A stretch of 64,000 nucleotides of DNA from Verrucomicrobiota bacterium (GCA_014193395.1 BJHT01000005.1:1-64000); one strand, 5' to 3'; numbered from the stretch's first letter, positions 44,568 through 59,500 are shown. Notes: a model not told the origin generated them from the letters alone. Translations and numbers: made by a program.

Positions 44568-47500
44568 TCAGAGTTTGACCACCCGGTAGAAGCGGCGGCG
44601 CATCGACGGGGACGAAGGATCGGTGAAGGTGGACTGGCCGTTGAGGTTGTTGGTCACGGTGGCCACCACGGTCCAGGTCACGAAGTCGGTCGTGGCTTCA
44701 ATGCGGTAGTTGCCGAGCGGCAGGCCCTGAAGGTTGAGCTGGAATGGCCCGGTGCGGGTGGCGGTGAGGGGCGCGAGGGCGGCGACGTTCGGGGTGCCGT
44801 TCAGGCGGGCGACGTGGTTGCGGGGGACGCCGTCGAAGTGCGTGAAGTCGCCGCCGAGGAAGACCTTGCCATCCAGGCCGAGTGTCACCGAGTAAACGAT
44901 GCCGTCGGCACCGGCACCGGGGTCGAAGGTCAGGTCCACCAGGCCATCGGGAGTCAACCGGGCGATGCGCGACCGGGGCACGCCGGTGACGCGGCTGAAG
45001 TCGCCGGCGACGATGATCTGACCGTTGGGCTGGAGCACCGCCGTGAGGACCGAGCCGTCAATCGATGGGGCAAAGCCGGTGTCCAATGCACCGTTGGTTT
45101 CGAAGCGGGCAACGAAGCTGCGGACGGCGAGATTGGTGATCGGGAAGGGCGACGGCGGCAGCGACTGCCCGAAGACACCCACCGCGATGATCCGGCCATC
45201 GAAGGGTTGGATCGTCACCCCCAGCGCGGCCGCATCCAGCACGGTGCCGGGGTTGAAGTTGGTGTCGAGCGAGCCGTTGGCGTTCAGCCGGGCGAGGTAG
45301 TTGCGGTTGGTGCCGTTGTAGCGGGTGAACGCGCCGGCGATGACGATCTTCCCGTCCGGCTGCACCGCGATGTCGAACACGGACTGATCGGCGGCGGCGA
45401 GGAACCGGTTCGGCCCGTTGGAGGCCCCGAAGGTCGTGTCGAACGAGCCGCTGGAGTTGAGCCGCGCGATGTTGGTCAGCGCGTAGCGGTTGGTGATCGC
45501 GACGGAATTGCTCACCACGACGTTGGTGACCACCATGCTGAACATGCCGCCAATAAGCACCTTGCCGTCGGGCTGCCGCGCCAGGGCGATCACGGGGCCG
45601 CCCGCGCCGGTGTTCGGGGTGAAGCTCGTGTCGAGCGAGCCATCCGCGTTCAGGCGGGCGACGTGATTACGGATGTAGCCGGTCTGGGAGACGTAGGTGA
45701 AGTCGCCGCCGATGAGCACCTTGCCGTCGGCCTGGAGGACCATCGCGCGCACGGCGTCGTTCGGTCCGGCTCCGGGGTTGAAGGTGGCATCCAGCGAGCC
45801 ATCGCTGTTCAACCGGGCGATGTTGTTCAGCACCGGGTAATTCGTGACCGGGACGCCGCCGACCACCACGACGTTGGTGAAGACGACGCGGAAGGAACCG
45901 CCGACGAGCAGTTTTCCATCCGGCTGCGCGACGACCGAGAAGACCGAGCCGTTGGTGATCCACGTCGTGGGATCGAAGCGGTAGTCGTTCCCCGACGGCG
46001 TGTCGTTGTCGAGGATGCTGACGGTCGCATTGCTGAACGCGCCCAGTTTCGCCCCGGTGGTCGGGTCAATGATGCGGAGGGTGACCGTGAAGGTTTCGGT
46101 CGGTTCGATCAGGCGGTCGTCGATGATCGGGACCACGATGAAGCTCGCGAGCACGCCCGGCGCGAAGACGAGCGTGCCGCTGGCCGCAACATAATCGGAG
46201 CCGCCGATGGCGGTGCCATCCACCGTTTGATAAGTGAGGCTGACGGTCCCGGCGGCTCCGGAGGTGCGCACGACGGTGAGCACGGCATTGGTCGCGTCTT
46301 CGAGCACGATGTACGCGGCGGCGGTGAAGGCGAAGGTGCCGGCGTTGTCGGAAATGGTGAGGGTCGCCGTCGTGATCGGCCCGAGGGTGACGCCCGCGCT
46401 GGGCAGCGAAAGGATGAGCGGCACGGTCTCAGAACCCTCGACGACATTGTCGAGCACGACGGTCACATTGAAAACATTGGTGAGAATGCCGGGGCCGAAG
46501 ACGACCGGACCGTTGGTGGCCACGTAATCCGCGCCCGCGGTGGCGGTGCCGACGCCGGTGGAGACATTCACGGACACGGCGCGATTCGTGGCCCCGAGGC
46601 GCACGAGGGAGATGTTCGCGATGCCGGCGGCCTCGCTCACCGCGTAGTTGGCGAGCGCAAAGCCGACCTGCGCGTCGTTGTCGAGGATGGTCACGGTGGC
46701 GTTGCTGAGCGCGCCAAGGAAGGCGAGGCCGGCGGGCTGCGGGTTGCTCAACTGCACGGTGAAGGTCTCGTCGCTCTCGGGCAACGCATCATCGCTGATG
46801 ACCACGCTGAAGGACTTGGAGGTATCACCGGCGTCGAAACGCAAAACACCGTTGGTCGCCTGATAGTCGCTCGAACTCAGCGCCGTACCGTCCATCGTCT
46901 GGAAAACCACCGAGTTCGTTCCCGTCAAAGAGCCCGTCCGTAACACGGTGATGATCGCCGAACCGGCGGCCTCGCCGACCGAGAAGTTCGCCGCCGAGAA
47001 GAGGAAGCCGCTGTCGTTGTCGAGAATGGTCAACACGGCGGTGTTGGTGACGCCCAACTGCACGCTGTTGGTCGGGAACGGATTGAGCAGGCGCAGATTC
47101 ACGGTGCGACTGCCATCCACGCGGGTGTTGCCGAGGACCGGCACGGGGACGTCGCGGAAGATTTCGCCGGGGCCAAACGCAAATGAATTGGTGAAGCCGG
47201 TGTAGTCGATGCCGTTGGTGCCCGATCCGTCGCGGGTGGCGACCTGGAAGGTGACCGCCGAGTTCGTGTTGCCAGTCCGCACGACGAGCACATGGCCGTT
47301 GCCCGCGTCCTCGTCCACGGCGAAGCGGTTGGTGCTGAAGGCGAGGACGACGTCATTGTCCACGATGGTGAGAACCGCACTGGACAAGGCTCCGAGCGCC
47401 GAGCCGAGGCTCGGGTTGGAGAGCGTCAGGCGGATCTGTTCGTCCACCTCGAGCAGCGAATCGTCAATGATGGGCACCAGGAAGTTCGTGGTCTGCACCT

Positions 47501-50500
47501 TCGGAACATTGCCCGGACCGGCGTCAGGGAACACGAGCGAACCGTTGGTGACGAGGTAGTCAAGGCCCGCGACCGCAGTGATGTCCGAGACCGCGAAGGC
47601 CACCGTAGCCCGCCCGGCATTCAAGCCCGTGCGGCGGACGGTGATGACGGCGTTGGTCTCGCCTTCGCCGACGCGGAAGGCGTCCGATGTAAATTCGAAA
47701 CGTCCGCCGAAGACCACGTCGTCCACGATGGTGAGCGTCGCTGCCGCCAGCCCGAGCGCCGCGCCGCCGGTCGGATTCGCGAGCGTTAGGCTCAGCGGTT
47801 CGTCGCCTTCGATCAATTGATCGGCGAAAATCGGCACGGTGAAGGTCTTCACGATTTCGCCATCGGCGAACGCCAGCGTGCCCTGCGTGAGGAGGAAGTC
47901 CACATTCGGCCCGCCGACCACGCCGCCGATGGCGCCGTTGGGCACCGCGACCGTGGCGTAATTCACCGAGACCGCGCCCGAACGGCCGAGCGTGCGCACG
48001 ACCGTGATGGTCGCGGACCCGCCGGTCTCGAGCACCGAGAACGCGTTGGTGGCGAAGCCGAGCGTGCCGCTGCCGCCGTCGTTATCAATGATGACGAGGG
48101 TCGCGTTGGTGAACTGGCCCGGAGCGGCGAAGCTGCCGAATGCGGCGGGAATGGACAGCGTGAGGGGAATCGTCTCGTTGCCCTCGACCAAGCCGTCGTC
48201 GGTGATCGACACGGTGAAGGTGGCGTTGCTCTGGCCGCTGGTGAACGAGACCGTGGTCACAACCGCCGTGAAATCGGTCCCGGCGAGGGCGGTGCCGTTG
48301 GTGCCGGTGGCGACATCGACGGTCAGGTTTTCGACCACGCCGCCGGTGCGAACGACGGTGATGACGGCGTTGCCGACGTTCTCGGCGACGTTGTAAACCG
48401 CGGCGCTGAAGCTCACGAGGCAGTCCTTTTCCTGAATCGAAACCGTGGTGTCCGTAATGGCGTCGAGGACCGCGCCGCCGCCCGCACTGCTCAGGTTCAG
48501 CACAATGGTCTGGTCGGGCCGGATGAGGTGGTCGTCGAGCAGCCGGATCGCAAAATCGGCGGTGGCCTGGCCCTCGGCGAAGACGAGGATGTTGGTGGTG
48601 AGCGGGACGTAATTAATGTTCGGAACCGCCGTCCCGCCGGTGACGTTCAGCGCGACGGTGACCTGGCCGAACGTGCCGCCCGAGCGGGTGACGGTGACCA
48701 CCGCGTTCGAGGCGCTCTCGCTGACCTGATAGAGCGGCGCGCTGAACGCCAGCGTGCCGCTGCCGACATTGTCGCCGCCGAACAGCCGCGCGAGGTAGTT
48801 GTTCGTCGCACCGTTGAACCGGGTGAAAGCGCCGCCCAGCAGAATTTTCCCGTCGCCCTGCAGGGCGAGGGAGGTGACGAGATTGTTCGCACCCAAGCCC
48901 ACATTTAGCGACGCGTCGAGCGAACCATCCGCATTCAGGCGGGCGATGCGGCTGCGACCGATGCTGTTCACGTTCGCAAAAGAACCGCCGAGGAGCACCT
49001 TGCCATCCGGCTGCACGGCGACGGCGGAGACGGAATCATCCGCACCGGTGCCGGCGAAGAACGTGGTGTCGAGCGAGCCGTCGGCATTGAGCCGCACGAC
49101 GCCGCCCATGTTGGTCTGGAGGCCCGGCCCGCCGGCAGCGAGGAACTGGCCACCGACGAGCACCTTGCCATCCGTCTGAATCGCGACGGAGTACACCGAG
49201 CCGGTGATCGACAGGCCGAACGGAACGAAGCTCGCATCGAGCGAGCCGTCGGTGTTGAGGCGGGCGAGGTGATTCCAATTGCTCAGGCTGTTCACCGAGG
49301 TGAAGTCGCCGCCGATGATGACCTTGCCATCGTTCTGAATCGCGACCGCGCGCACCGGTCCGTCGGGACCGACCTGCGGATCGAAGCTGGCATCAACGCC
49401 GCCGGTGGCTGTCAGGCGCGCCACGAAACTGCGATTGGTGGTGTTCACGGTCGTGAAGGTGCCGCCAATCACGACGCGGCCGTCGGCCTGCACGGCGACG
49501 GCGTAAACGCCATTGTTGGGACCGGCCAGCGAGTTCGTGAACGAGGCATCGACCGCGCCGTTGACATCCAGCCGTGCGACGTGGTTCAGCGCGCGTCCGC
49601 CGATGGAATTGAAGAAGCCGGCCACGACCACCTGGCCCGCGTAGAAGCCGTTGGTGTGCGGTGCAACCGCGCGAATCGAGGCCACGCCGGACGCGAACGA
49701 AACCGCCCCCGCGTTGAAGCTTTGGTCCAGCGTGCCATCGTCATTCACCCGCGCCACGCGGGAACGAGTGATGCCGTCGAAGGAATTGAACTCACCGCCG
49801 ATGATCAACTGCCCGTTCCCTTGCAGGCCGAGCGAGTAAACGATCGCGTCCGGCCCGAGGCCGTTGGTGTAGGAGGAATCAATCGATCCGGCCGCGCCTT
49901 CGTCGTCGGCGATCCGCACCAGCGCGTTGGTCAGGCCCGGGACCGCGCCGACGAAGCCAGAGAGGCGGACCTGGAAGAAACGCGAGCCGTCCAGAATCGC
50001 ATTGTCGAGGAGCGGCACCGCGAAGGTCTGCGTGGTCTGGCCGTTGGTGAACGTCAGCACGCCGTTCGTCGCCGTGTAGTGGCTACCCGCGAACGCGGTG
50101 GCATCAGCAGTGTTGAAGCTCACCGACACAGGCCCGGTGATGCCATTGGTCCGCACGACGGTGACGGTGGCGTTAGTGCCGTTCTCGACGGCGGCGAACA
50201 CCGTCTGCGCAAACCCGAGCGCGCCCGGCAGGGCGTCCTCGTTGGTGATCGTGATGAAGGCACGCCCCGGCGTGCCAACGCTCGCGCCACCCGTGACATT
50301 CGTCAGCACGACCTCGAGCGCCCGCGAGCCGTCCACGAGTGCGTTGTTGAGCAACGGCACCGCAATGAAGCGGCTGCTCCCGTCGAGATTCCCCCACACC
50401 AGAATGCCGCTCACAGGGACGTAGTCGTTGGTGGTCGCAACGGTTTCGTTGGTCGTCGGCGTCGCGCCGGCGAGCGTCGTGAAAAACACCGTCACCGCGT

Positions 50501-53500
50501 TGGTCAGGCCGCCGATGCGCCGGACTTCAAGCACCGCGTTGCCCGCCGCTTCGCTCACCACGTAGTTCGTGGCCGTGAAGACCAGGCTGCCGAAGCTCAA
50601 CTGGTTGTTGTTCACGATGGTCAGGATCGAACGGTTGGTCGCGCCGAGCACCGCACCGCCGCTCGGGTTGGAGAGGACCAGATTCACGAATTCATTCGTC
50701 TCGACCAGCGCGTCCAGAATGACGGGCACCAGGAAACTCTTCACCGTTTCCCCGTCGGCGAACGAGATCACGCCCGACGAGCTGGTGTAATCCAGACCCG
50801 CCAGCGCCGAGCCGTCCGCCGTCGCATACTGCACCGAGACCAAGCCCAACGAACCGCCGCTGCGCACCAGCGTGATGACCGCGTCGCCCACTGCTTCGTC
50901 CACCACGAAATTGGTGCTCGCGAAGTTCAGCGCGCCCGCCGAGTTGAGGCTCTCGATGATCGTCAGCGTGGCGTTGGTCAGCGTACCCAGCGTGACGAAA
51001 TTGGTCGGCACCGCGTTGCTCAACACGAGGCCGACAGTCAGGTTCCCCAGCACCAGCCCATCGTCGAACACTCCCACCGCCACAGTCATCTCGTTGGTCC
51101 CCGCCGGGAAGGTCACAACCTGGGTGGTCGGCTGATAGTTCACCCCGGCCACCGCGGTGCCGTTGGTGGTCGTCGCAAAATTCACCGACACCGCGCCCAC
51201 CAGGCCGCCACTGCGCACCAGCGTGATCAGCGCGTTGGTCGTGCTCTCGCCGACGCTGTAGCTCGCCGTGGCGAAACTGATCAGGCTGTCGTCATCCAGA
51301 ATCGTCAGCACTGCCGTCGGCGGCACTTCCAGCGCGGCCCCGCCGGTCACGCTGGTCAACGCCAAGCCCACGGTCCGGTCGCCCCGGTTGGTGAAATCAT
51401 TGAACACCGGCACCAGGAAGCTGCCCACCGTCACGCCGGGCGCGAAGGTCAGCACGCCGTTGGTGGCCCGATAGTCCACGCCCGCCACCGCGGTGCCGTT
51501 GGTCGTCGTCGCGTAGCCCACCGTCACCACACCGCTCAGGCCGCCCGCGCGCACCACGGTGATCACCGCGTTGGTCCCGCTCTCCGTCACCGCATAAGCC
51601 GGCGCGGAGAAGGCCAGCACGCCCGCCCCGAGATTCTCGCCGCCGTGGAGGCGCACGAAGTGATTGGCCGTCGTCCCGTTGAAATTGGTGAACGCCCCGC
51701 CCGCCAGAATCTTCCCGTCAAACTGCAACGCCAGCGCCGCGATGTAGTCATTCGCCCCGGAGCCGAAGTTGCAGGTCACATCCACCGTGCCGTTGGCTTC
51801 CAGGCGGACGATCCGGTTTTCCGGCAGACCATTGAACGTGGTGAACGCCCCGCCCACCACCACGCGGCCGTCGGGCTGCACCGCCAGCGCGCTCACGTAG
51901 TCATTGCGCGCCACGAACGGATTAAAGCCGCCATCGAGCACTCCGTTCGCGTCGAGCCGCACGAGGTTCGTATGCACCACCCCGTTGGTCGCCACGAACG
52001 CGCCGCCGACCAGCAGCCGGCCGTCGCGTTGCAGCACCAGCGTGTACACCGCGCCATTGGTAATCCAGCCGCCGCCGAGGAACGTGCTGTCAAACGAGCC
52101 GTCCGCATTCAACCGCGCCAATCGGCTGCTCGCGAATCCGTCCACCGTGGTGAACTCGCCGCCGATAATCGCGCGGCCATCTGGTTGCAACACCAGCGCG
52201 CGCACCGCGCCGTTCGGGCCGAGGCCGCGCGAGAAGCCCGTGTCCAGCGAACCGTCCGCATTCAGGCGCGCGATGAAATTGCGGTTGGTCCCGCTGACCC
52301 GCGTGAACAGGCCGCCCAGCACGACGCGGCCGTCATTCTGCACCGCCACCGCGTTCACGAGGTTGTTCACGCTCGCGACGAAATTCGTGTCCACCGTGCC
52401 GTCTGTGTTGACCCGCGCCACGTTGGTCCGCGCGGCCCCGCCCACCGACGTGAAGAGACCGCCGAAGACGGCCTTGCCCGTGAAGAAGCCGTTGGTGATG
52501 ACCAGCGAAACCGAGCGCACCGACGCGTTGGAACCGGTGAAGCCAATCGCGCCGACATCGAACCCAGCGTCGAGCGAGCCGTCGGCATTCAGCCGCACCA
52601 CGTTGGCGCGGTTGGTGCCGTTGAAGGCCGTGAAATCGCCCGCCACGTAGGCCTGGCTGTTGGTCGTGACCGCGAGGGAATAGACCGTGCCATTGAAGCC
52701 GGTGCCCAGCGCATACAGGCCGTCCACCGACCCGGCCGGGCCTTCGTCGTCGCCGATTCGCACCAGGGAATTGGTCAGGCCCGGGACCGCGCCGCCGGCG
52801 AAACCCGAGAGCACGACGCCGAAGAAGCGCGTGCCATCCTGCAGCGCGTTGTCGAGCACCGGCACGGTGAAGGTCTGATTCGTCGCGCCATTCGTGAAGA
52901 CCAGGAAGCCGTTGGTCGCGAGATAATCGCGGCCATTCACCGCCGTGCCGTCCACCGTGGCGAAGCTGACCCCGACGATGCCGTTGATTCCGTTGGTGCG
53001 CACCACCGTGATCAGCGCGTTGGTGGCGTTCTCCGTCACGTTGAACACCACCTGCTCAAATCCGAGCGCGCCCGCCAGGAAATCATCGTTGGTGATGGTG
53101 ATGATCGTGCTGCCCGGCGTGCCGATGGACGCGCCGCCGACCACGTTGCGCAACACCACTTCCACCGTGCGATCCGCGTCGGCGAGGTTGTTGTTCGTAA
53201 TCGCGACGCGGATGAAACGGCTGCCGCCGTCGAGATTGCCCCAGAGCAGGTTCCCGCTCACCGGCCCGTAATCATTGGTCGTCGCCGTGCCGTTCGTGGT
53301 GGTCGTGTAGAACACCGCGATGCCGTTGGTGCGGCCGCCGATGCGCTGCACTTCCAAAAGCACTTCGCCCGCCGCCTCGCTCACCACGTAATTCGTCGCG
53401 GAGAAAACCAGCGTGCCGAAGATCAACTGGTTGTTGTTCACGATCGTCACCACCGCCCGGTTGGTCGCCCCGAGCAGCGCGCCGCCGGCCGGGTTGGTGA

Positions 53501-56500
53501 GGGACAGGTTCAAGAACTCATTCGGCTCGATGAGCGCATCGAGAATCACGGGCACCACGAACGTCTTCGCCGTTTCCCCGTCAGCGAACGACAACACGCC
53601 CGAGACGCCGGTGAAGTCGAGGCCCGTCTGCGCCGTGCCGTCCGCCGTCGCATACTGCACGGAGATCGAACCGAGCGAACCAGCGCTGCGGACCACCGTG
53701 ATCACCGCGTTGCCCACCGTTTCGTCCACCACGAAATTCGCGCTCGCGAAGTTCAGCACCCCCGCGGCGTTGCGGCTCTCGATGATCGTCAGCATCGCGT
53801 TCGTCACCGCGCCCAGCGTGACAAAATTCGTCGGCACCGCGTTGCTCAGCGACAGGCCAACCGTGAGGTTGCCCAGCACCAGGCCGTCATCCAGCACGCC
53901 GACCGCCACGGTCACCACGTTGCTTCCAGCGGGGAAGGTCACCACCTGGTTGGTCGGCACGAAGTTCACTCCGGCCACCGCGGTGCCGTTGGTGGTCGTC
54001 GCAAAATTCACCGACACCGCGCCCACGAGGCCGCCGCTGCGCGTGAGCGTGATCACCGCGTTGGTCGCGCCTTCGCCGACGCTGTAATTGGCCGACACGA
54101 AACTGATTGCGCTGTCGTCCTCGAGGATCGTCACCACCGCGGTCGTCGGCACGGCCAACGCGGCCCCGCCGGTCACGCCGCTCAACGCCACCTCCACCGT
54201 CCGGTTGCTCGTCACCGAGCGATTGTCGATCAGCGGCAACACGATGTTGGTGGTCATCACGCCGGGCGCCAGCGTCAGCACGCCGGAGACGGCCTGATAA
54301 TCCACGCCCGCCACCGCGGTGCCGTTGGTGGTCGTCGCATACGTCACCGTCACCACATTGCTCAGCCCGCCGGTCCGCACCACCGTGAGCACCGCATTGG
54401 TCGCGTTCTCCGAGACCGTGTAGCCGGCTGCGCCAAACAGGAGCAAGCCCGCGCCCCGGTTCTCGCCGCCCGTGAGCCGCGCATAGTGATTGACCGCGAC
54501 GCCGTTGAAATTGGTGAACGCGCCGCCGATGAGGATCTCGCCATCCGGCTGCACGGCCACGGCCGCGAGATAGTCGTTCGCGCCGCCGCCGAAGTTGATG
54601 CTGTAGTCCACCGCGCCATCCGGCTGCAACCGGACGATCCGGTTTTCCGGCAGGCCGTTGAACATGGTAAATGCGCCGCCCACCACGATCCGGCCGTTCC
54701 GTTGCAAGGCCAGCGCGCCCACGAATTCGTTGGGGCCGGTGCCGGGATTGAAGCTCAGGTCGACCGTGCCGTCGCCGTTCAACCGCATCAGATTCGTGTG
54801 CGCCACGCCGTTCGTCGCAACGAACGCGCCGCCGACCAGGATGCGTCCGTCCGGCTGCCGCAGCAACGCCTGCACGGAACCACTCGCCACCCAACTGCTG
54901 CCCGCGAACGTCGGGTCGAGCGTCCCGTCCGCATTCAGCCGCGCAATCCGGCTGGCCGGCGCGCCGGCGAAGGAAGTGAACTCACCCGCGATGAGCAGCT
55001 TGCCGTCGGGTTGCAGCGCCAGCGCGCGCACAGCGCCGTCCGGCCCGGTCCCGTTCGCGAAGCCCGCGTCCAGCGAGCCATCCAGATTCAAGCGCGCGAC
55101 AAAGTTCTGGCTGATGCCGTTCACCCGAGTAAACAGGCCGCCCAGCACCACCCGGCCGTCCGGCTGCACGAGTACCGCGTTGACCAGATTGTCCGTGCCC
55201 GCCACGAAATTTGTGTCCACCGAGCCGTTCGGATTTACCCGCGCCACGTTGGTCCGTCCGACGCCGCCGAGCGAAGTGAAGACCCCGCCGAACACCACCT
55301 TGCTCGCGGTAAACCCGTCCGGCGGATATTCCGCCACCGAGCGCACCGCCGCGTTGGAACCGGTAAAGCCGACCGCGCCGAGGTTGAACCCGCCATCCAG
55401 CGAACCGTCCGGCAGCAACCGCACCAAGCCCGCGCGGTTGGAGCCATTGAACGCCGTGAAGTCGCCGCCGACATACGCCAGATTGTTCGTCGTCACCGCC
55501 AGCGCATAGACCGTCGCGTTGAAGCCGCTTCCCAGCAGATACGAAAGATCGACCGACCCGGCCGAGCCTTCGTCATCGGCGATCCGCACCGACGCATTGG
55601 TCAGGCCGCCCGTCGCGCCGCCGGTGAACCCGGAGAGCCGCACGCCGAAGAACCGCGTGCCGTCCTGGTTCGCATTGTCCAGCAGCACCACCGCAAACGT
55701 CTGCGTGGTCTGACCGTTGGTGAACGTGAGCACGTTGTTGGTGGCCACGTAATCAATCCCCGCTCGCGCCGAGGCATCCACCGTGGTGAAGGTGGCCGTC
55801 ACAATTCCGAAGGAACCATTGGTCCGCACGACCGTCAGCAGCACCGTGCCGTTGGTCTCGGAAGCGCCCGTGACCAACTGGCTGAACCCGAGCGCGCCGG
55901 GATTGGTGAGGTCATCGTTGGTGATCGTGATGAGCGTCCGACCGGGCGCCGCGATGTCCGCGCCACCGGTTGCGTTGGACAACTCGACTTCCACGGTGCG
56001 GTCGCCGTCCGCGAACGGGTTGTTGAAGATCGGCACGCGGATGAAGCGATCGCCGCCCTGCAAATGCGCCCAGCTCAAGAGGCCGTTGGTTGCCGCGAAA
56101 TCCGCCGTCGGCGCGGTCCCGTTGGTCGTGGTCGTGTAGAACACCGACACGGCATTGGTGGTTCCGCCGATGCGCTGCACCGTCACCACCGCTTCGCCCG
56201 CGGCCTCGCTCACGAAGTAATTCGTCGCGGTAAAGACCAGGTTGCCGAACACCAGCAGATTGTTGTTCACAATCGTGAGAATCGCCTGGCTGGCCGCACC
56301 CAGCACCGTGCCGCCGCTGGGATTCAACAGCGTCAAGTGCAGGAACTCATTGGTTTCCGCCAACTGGTCCAAAATCACCGGAACCAAAAAGCTCTTGGCC
56401 AGCTCGCCGTCCGCAAACGACACCACGCCAGTCACGCTCCCGTAGTCCAAGCCCGCCAGCGCCGTGCCGTCGGTGGTCACAAATTGCACCGACACCAAGC

Positions 56501-59500
56501 CGAGCGAACCGCCGCTGCGCACCACGGTGATCACCGCGTTGCCCACCGCTTCATCGACCACAAAATTGGTGCTCGCGAAGTTCAGCACGCCCGCGCTGTT
56601 GAGACTCTCAACAATGGTCAGCGTCGCGTTCGTCACCACGTCGAGCCCGACGATGTTGGTCGGTCCCGCGTTGCTCAGCACCAAGCCGACGGTCAGGTTT
56701 CCGACGATCAGGCCGTCGTCGAGCACGCTCACCGCGACGGTCACCGTGTTGGTTCCCGGCGGGAAGACCACGAACCGGTTGGTCGGCAGATAATTCACTC
56801 CGGCCACCGCGGTGCCGTTGGTCGTCGTCGAAAAATTCACCGTCGCCAGGCCCACCGCGCCGCCGCTGCGCACCAGCGTGATCACGGCGTTGGTTGTGCT
56901 CTCGTCCACGCTGTAGGTCGCCGACGCGAAGCTGATCAGGCTGTCGTCCTCGAGGATCGCCAGCACCGCCACCGGCGGCACCTCGAACGCCGCGCCACCA
57001 GTCACGGCGGTCAAGGCCAGCCCGACCGTGCGATCGCCGCGGTTGGTCGAATCATTCAGCACCGGCACCAGGAAGCTCGCCGCCGCCACGCCGGGCGCGA
57101 AGTTCAGCACGCCGTTGGTCGCCACGTAGTCCACGCCCGCGACGGCCGTCCCGTTGTTCGTGGTCGTGAAGCTCGCCGTCACCGGGTTCGCCAGCCCGCC
57201 GTTGCGCAGCACCGTGATCACCGCGTTGGTCGCGCCCTCCGACACCAGGAACACCGGCGTCGCAAACGCCAGCACGCCCGACCCGAGGTTCTCACCGCCG
57301 AAAAGCCGCACGAAATGTCCCACCGTCGTCCCGTTGAAATCGGTGAACGCCCCGCCCGCCAGCAGCCGCCCGTCCGGCTGCACCGCCACCGCCGCCAGAT
57401 AATCACTCGCGCCCGCACCGAAGTTGATGCTCACGTCCACCGTGCCGTTGGTTGTCAGCCGCACGATGCGGTTCTCCGCCAAGCCATTGAACGTCGTGAA
57501 CGCGCCCCCGACCACCGCGCGCCCGTTGCCCTGCAACGCCAGCGCGCTTACGTAATCGTTCCGCTCCACGAACGGATTATAGGCGTCCTCGATCACGCCG
57601 CTGGCGGTCAATCGCACGAGGTTCGTATGCACCACGCCGTTGGTCGCGACGAATGCGCCGCCCGCCAAAATCCGCCCGTCGCGCTGCAGCGCCAGCGCGT
57701 ACACCGCGCCGTTCGTCAGCCATTTGCCCCCTTGGAATGTGGCGTCCAGCGACCCGTCCGTATTGAGCCGCGCCAGCCGGCTGGCGGCCACGCCGTTCAC
57801 CGCCGTGAACTCGCCGCCGATGATCGTCTTGCCATCCGGCTGCAGCACCAGCGCCCGCACCGCGCCGTTCGGCCCGAGGCCCGTCGCAAAGCCCGCGTCC
57901 AGCGTGCCGTCGAGATTGAGCCGCGCCACGAAGTTCCGCGTGACTCCATTCACCACCGTGAACTGCCCGCCCAGCACCACGCGGCCGTCGTTCTGCACCG
58001 CCGCCGCGTTCACCAGGTTGTTCACGTTCGCCACGAAATTCGTGTCCAGCGTCCCGTTCGCGTTGAGCCGCGCCACGTTCGTCCGCGCCACGCCGCCCAC
58101 CGTGTTGAACAAACCGCCGAACACCACCCGCCCGTCCGCCACGCCGTTCGTGCCCGCCAGCGCCACCGCCCGCACCGCCGCGTTCGTCCCCGACCGCACG
58201 ATCGCCGGCACCGCGAACCCCGCGTCCACCGCGCCGTCCGCCGTCAGCCGCACCAAAGGCGGATGGTTGGTCCCGTTGAAGGTCGTGTAGTCGCCGCCGA
58301 CATACGCCAGATTGTTCGTCGTCACCGCCAGCGCATAGACCGTCCCGTTGAAGCCGCTCCCCAGCAGATACGACGCATCCACCGAACCCGCCGCGCCTTC
58401 GTCATCGCCAATTCGCACCAGCGCCCCGGTCAAGCCCGGCAGCGCGCCGCCCGCGAGACCGAAGAGCTGCACCGCGAGGAACCGCGGGCCGTCCTGCACC
58501 ACGTTGTTGGTCAGCGGCACGCTGAAGGTCGCGTTCGTCGCGCCGTTGGTGAACACGAGGAAACCATTCGTCGCCACGTAATCGCGCCCCGCCACCGCCG
58601 TCACATCGAGCGTCGCAAAGCTCGCGCCCACGATCCCCAGCGTTCCATTCGTGCGCGTCACCGTGATCAGCGCGTTGGTCGCGTTCTCCGTCACGTTGAA
58701 CACCAGCTCGCTAAACCCGAGCGTCCCCGCCAGAAAATCATCGTTCGTGATCGTGATGAACGTGCTCCCCGGCGTCCCGATCGACGCGCCGCCGACCGCA
58801 TTGCGCAGCACCACTTCCACCGTGCGATCCGCGTCCGCGAAATTGTTGTTCGTCACTGCCACCCGAATGAACTGGCTGCCCCCATCCTGATCGGCCCAGA
58901 ACAAATTCCCGCTCACCGGCCCGTAATCATTGGTCGTCGCCGTGCCATTGGTCGTCGTCGTGTAGAACACCGCGACCGCACTGCTGCGCCCGCCGAGCCG
59001 CTGCACTTCGAGGATCACCTCGCCCGCTGCCTCGCTCACGACATAGTTCGTCGAAGAGAAAACGAGGCCGCCGAAAACCAACTGGTCATCATTCAGAATC
59101 TGCACCACCGCGCTGTCCTGGAAGCCCAGCCCCGCCCCGCCGGTGGGATTGGACACGGTCACGGTGAAGCTCAGATTCGTCGTGGACAGGCCATCCGAAA
59201 GGATCACGACTGGGAACGTCTTGGCCGGCTCGCTGTCGGCAAAGGCCAGCGTGCCGCTTGTCGCCACGTAGTTCACGCCCGCCAGGGCCGTGCCGTCGCC
59301 CGTGCTGAAATCCACCGTCACCACGCCCGCGTTGCCGTTGGTGCGAATCACCGTGATCGTCGCCACCGCGATGCTCTCGGACACATCGAACGTCGGCTGG
59401 CTGAAGCCCACGAGGCCGCGTCCGAATTCATTGTCCACAATGGTGAGCGTGGCGTTGGTCTGGCCGGTCAGGGTGATGGGCGTGCGCGCCGTCACGTTGG

